Below the pieces are notes generated by a model, which searched no databases, was not told the DNA's origin, and was given only the letters and a program-made list of their open reading frames with translations. From contig JAGRGQ010000044.1 in NCBI GenBank assembly GCA_020445405.1, forward strand, positions 1-32,600: a DNA stretch of 32,600 nucleotides, in the 5' to 3' direction. Origin of the DNA: Gammaproteobacteria bacterium (lineage in GTDB: Bacteria > Pseudomonadota > Gammaproteobacteria > Chromatiales > Chromatiaceae). Both the position numbers and the translations under genes were made by a program. Shown here piece by piece: positions 32,257 to 32,600 of the stretch; position 1 is the first letter of the stretch; each line of letters starts with the position of its first letter.

Positions 32257-32600
32257 ATGGACACCGATGTCATCATTGCCGCCCTCCGAAGTCCAGGAGG
32301 AGCATCCGCTGCCTTGGTGGGTGCGGCGCTTGATCACCAAATAGTGATACTGGCGAGTGTGCCGCTGTTTTTTGAATATGAGGCAAAGTGCACATCACCT
32401 GTCCATTGGACAGCCGCAGGTCTAACCCATGATCAAGCGCATGTTTTCGTAGAAGGTTTGACCGCTTTGATCGAGCCGGTAAAAACGCATTATTTATGGC
32501 GTCCCACGCTGCGGGACCCTAATGACGAAATGGTGCTGGAGACCGCTGTCAACGGTCGTGCTGATGCAATCGTTACTTTTAACATACGTGACTATGGTGC
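32257..32600 (+). CDS. PIN-domain RNase toxin, C-terminally cut by the right edge
   Basis: This partial frame starts at ATG 32257-32259 (or GTG 32254) and runs past the edge. It encodes MDTDVIIAALRSPGGASAAL, the usual PIN-domain opening with the first acidic metal-binding residue. Further on LRDPNDEMVLETAV and ADAIVTFNIRDYG supply the remaining Asp residues of the site. It belongs to the putative toxin PIN family related to VapC. A TAA closes the frame upstream at 32233. No antitoxin gene is seen in the 111 bp between the exosortase start and this ATG, so any partner would lie beyond the window. Together with the pair at 6287-7097 it adds to the toxin-antitoxin genes here. Confidence 0.8.
   Translation, partial: MDTDVIIAALRSPGGASAALVGAALDHQIVILASVPLFFEYEAKCTSPVHWTAAGLTHDQAHVFVEGLTALIEPVKTHYLWRPTLRDPNDEMVLETAVNGRADAIVTFNIRDYG

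Noticed and set aside
1-32600. CRISPR array, tRNA or rRNA genes, phage or insertion-sequence genes
   Set aside because: I saw no regularly spaced direct repeats, no tRNA- or rRNA-like sequence and no transposase or phage structural genes in either strand.

Overview
The window is most likely chromosomal DNA of a gammaproteobacterium. The evidence is a full-length HrpA helicase, an RfaH-type elongation factor with a matching ops site, MlaF/MlaE-type lipid transport genes and Wza/Wzb/Wzc-type export genes. The high GC coding sequence and the short hairpin repeats (mirrored CCGGAATGACG-like and CTTCTCCC-like arms) are also seen in free-living or sulfur-oxidising lineages, but the sequence does not fix the genus. 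Almost every gene lies on the minus strand, so the text below follows transcription from right to left. The only plus-strand genes are a small secreted protein (20653-21027) and a PIN-domain gene cut by the right edge.

Layout from left to right. (1) 1-133: start of a MntA-like nucleotidyltransferase cut by the left edge. (2) 257-1669: beta-CASP metallo-beta-lactamase RNA-processing enzyme. (3) 1959-5910: a three-gene exopolysaccharide export operon in the order phosphatase (Wzb), outer-membrane exporter (Wza), tyrosine autokinase (Wzc). It is preceded by a near-perfect JUMPstart/ops element. (4) 6287-7097: a MntA/HepT toxin-antitoxin pair. (5) 7284-9310: a WecA/MraY-type sugar-phosphate transferase translationally coupled to rfaH. 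(6) 9498-11042: two adjacent, paralogous secreted proteins with different exosortase sorting tails, the upstream one preceded by a sigma-54 promoter. (7) 11367-15278: hrpA. (8) 15402-16994: an exosortase fused to an EpsI-like domain. (9) 17451-20423: an MCE lipid transporter operon (permease, ATPase, MlaD). (10) 21145-30283: six genes for envelope or coiled-coil proteins: vWA, LysM/BON, helical protein, DUF6384, Gly-rich coiled-coil protein, and a FecR+PASTA lipoprotein. (11) 30565-32145: a second exosortase-EpsI fusion resembling the VPLPA-specific XrtD family. (12) 32257-32600: partial PIN-domain toxin.

How the parts fit. Regions 3, 5, 6, 8 and 11 form a dispersed exopolysaccharide/exosortase system. 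The sugar transferase would start a lipid-linked glycan, Wza/Wzb/Wzc would export it, and the exosortases would process surface proteins that are normally linked to such matrices. RfaH is encoded about 1.3 kb upstream of an operon that carries its recognition element. The sigma-54 promoter points to RpoN control of the exosortase substrates. Region 10 is the least understood part: it combines several peptidoglycan-binding modules (LysM, seven PASTA repeats) with a vWA protein and three coiled-coil proteins, and it is the best candidate for an undescribed envelope system.
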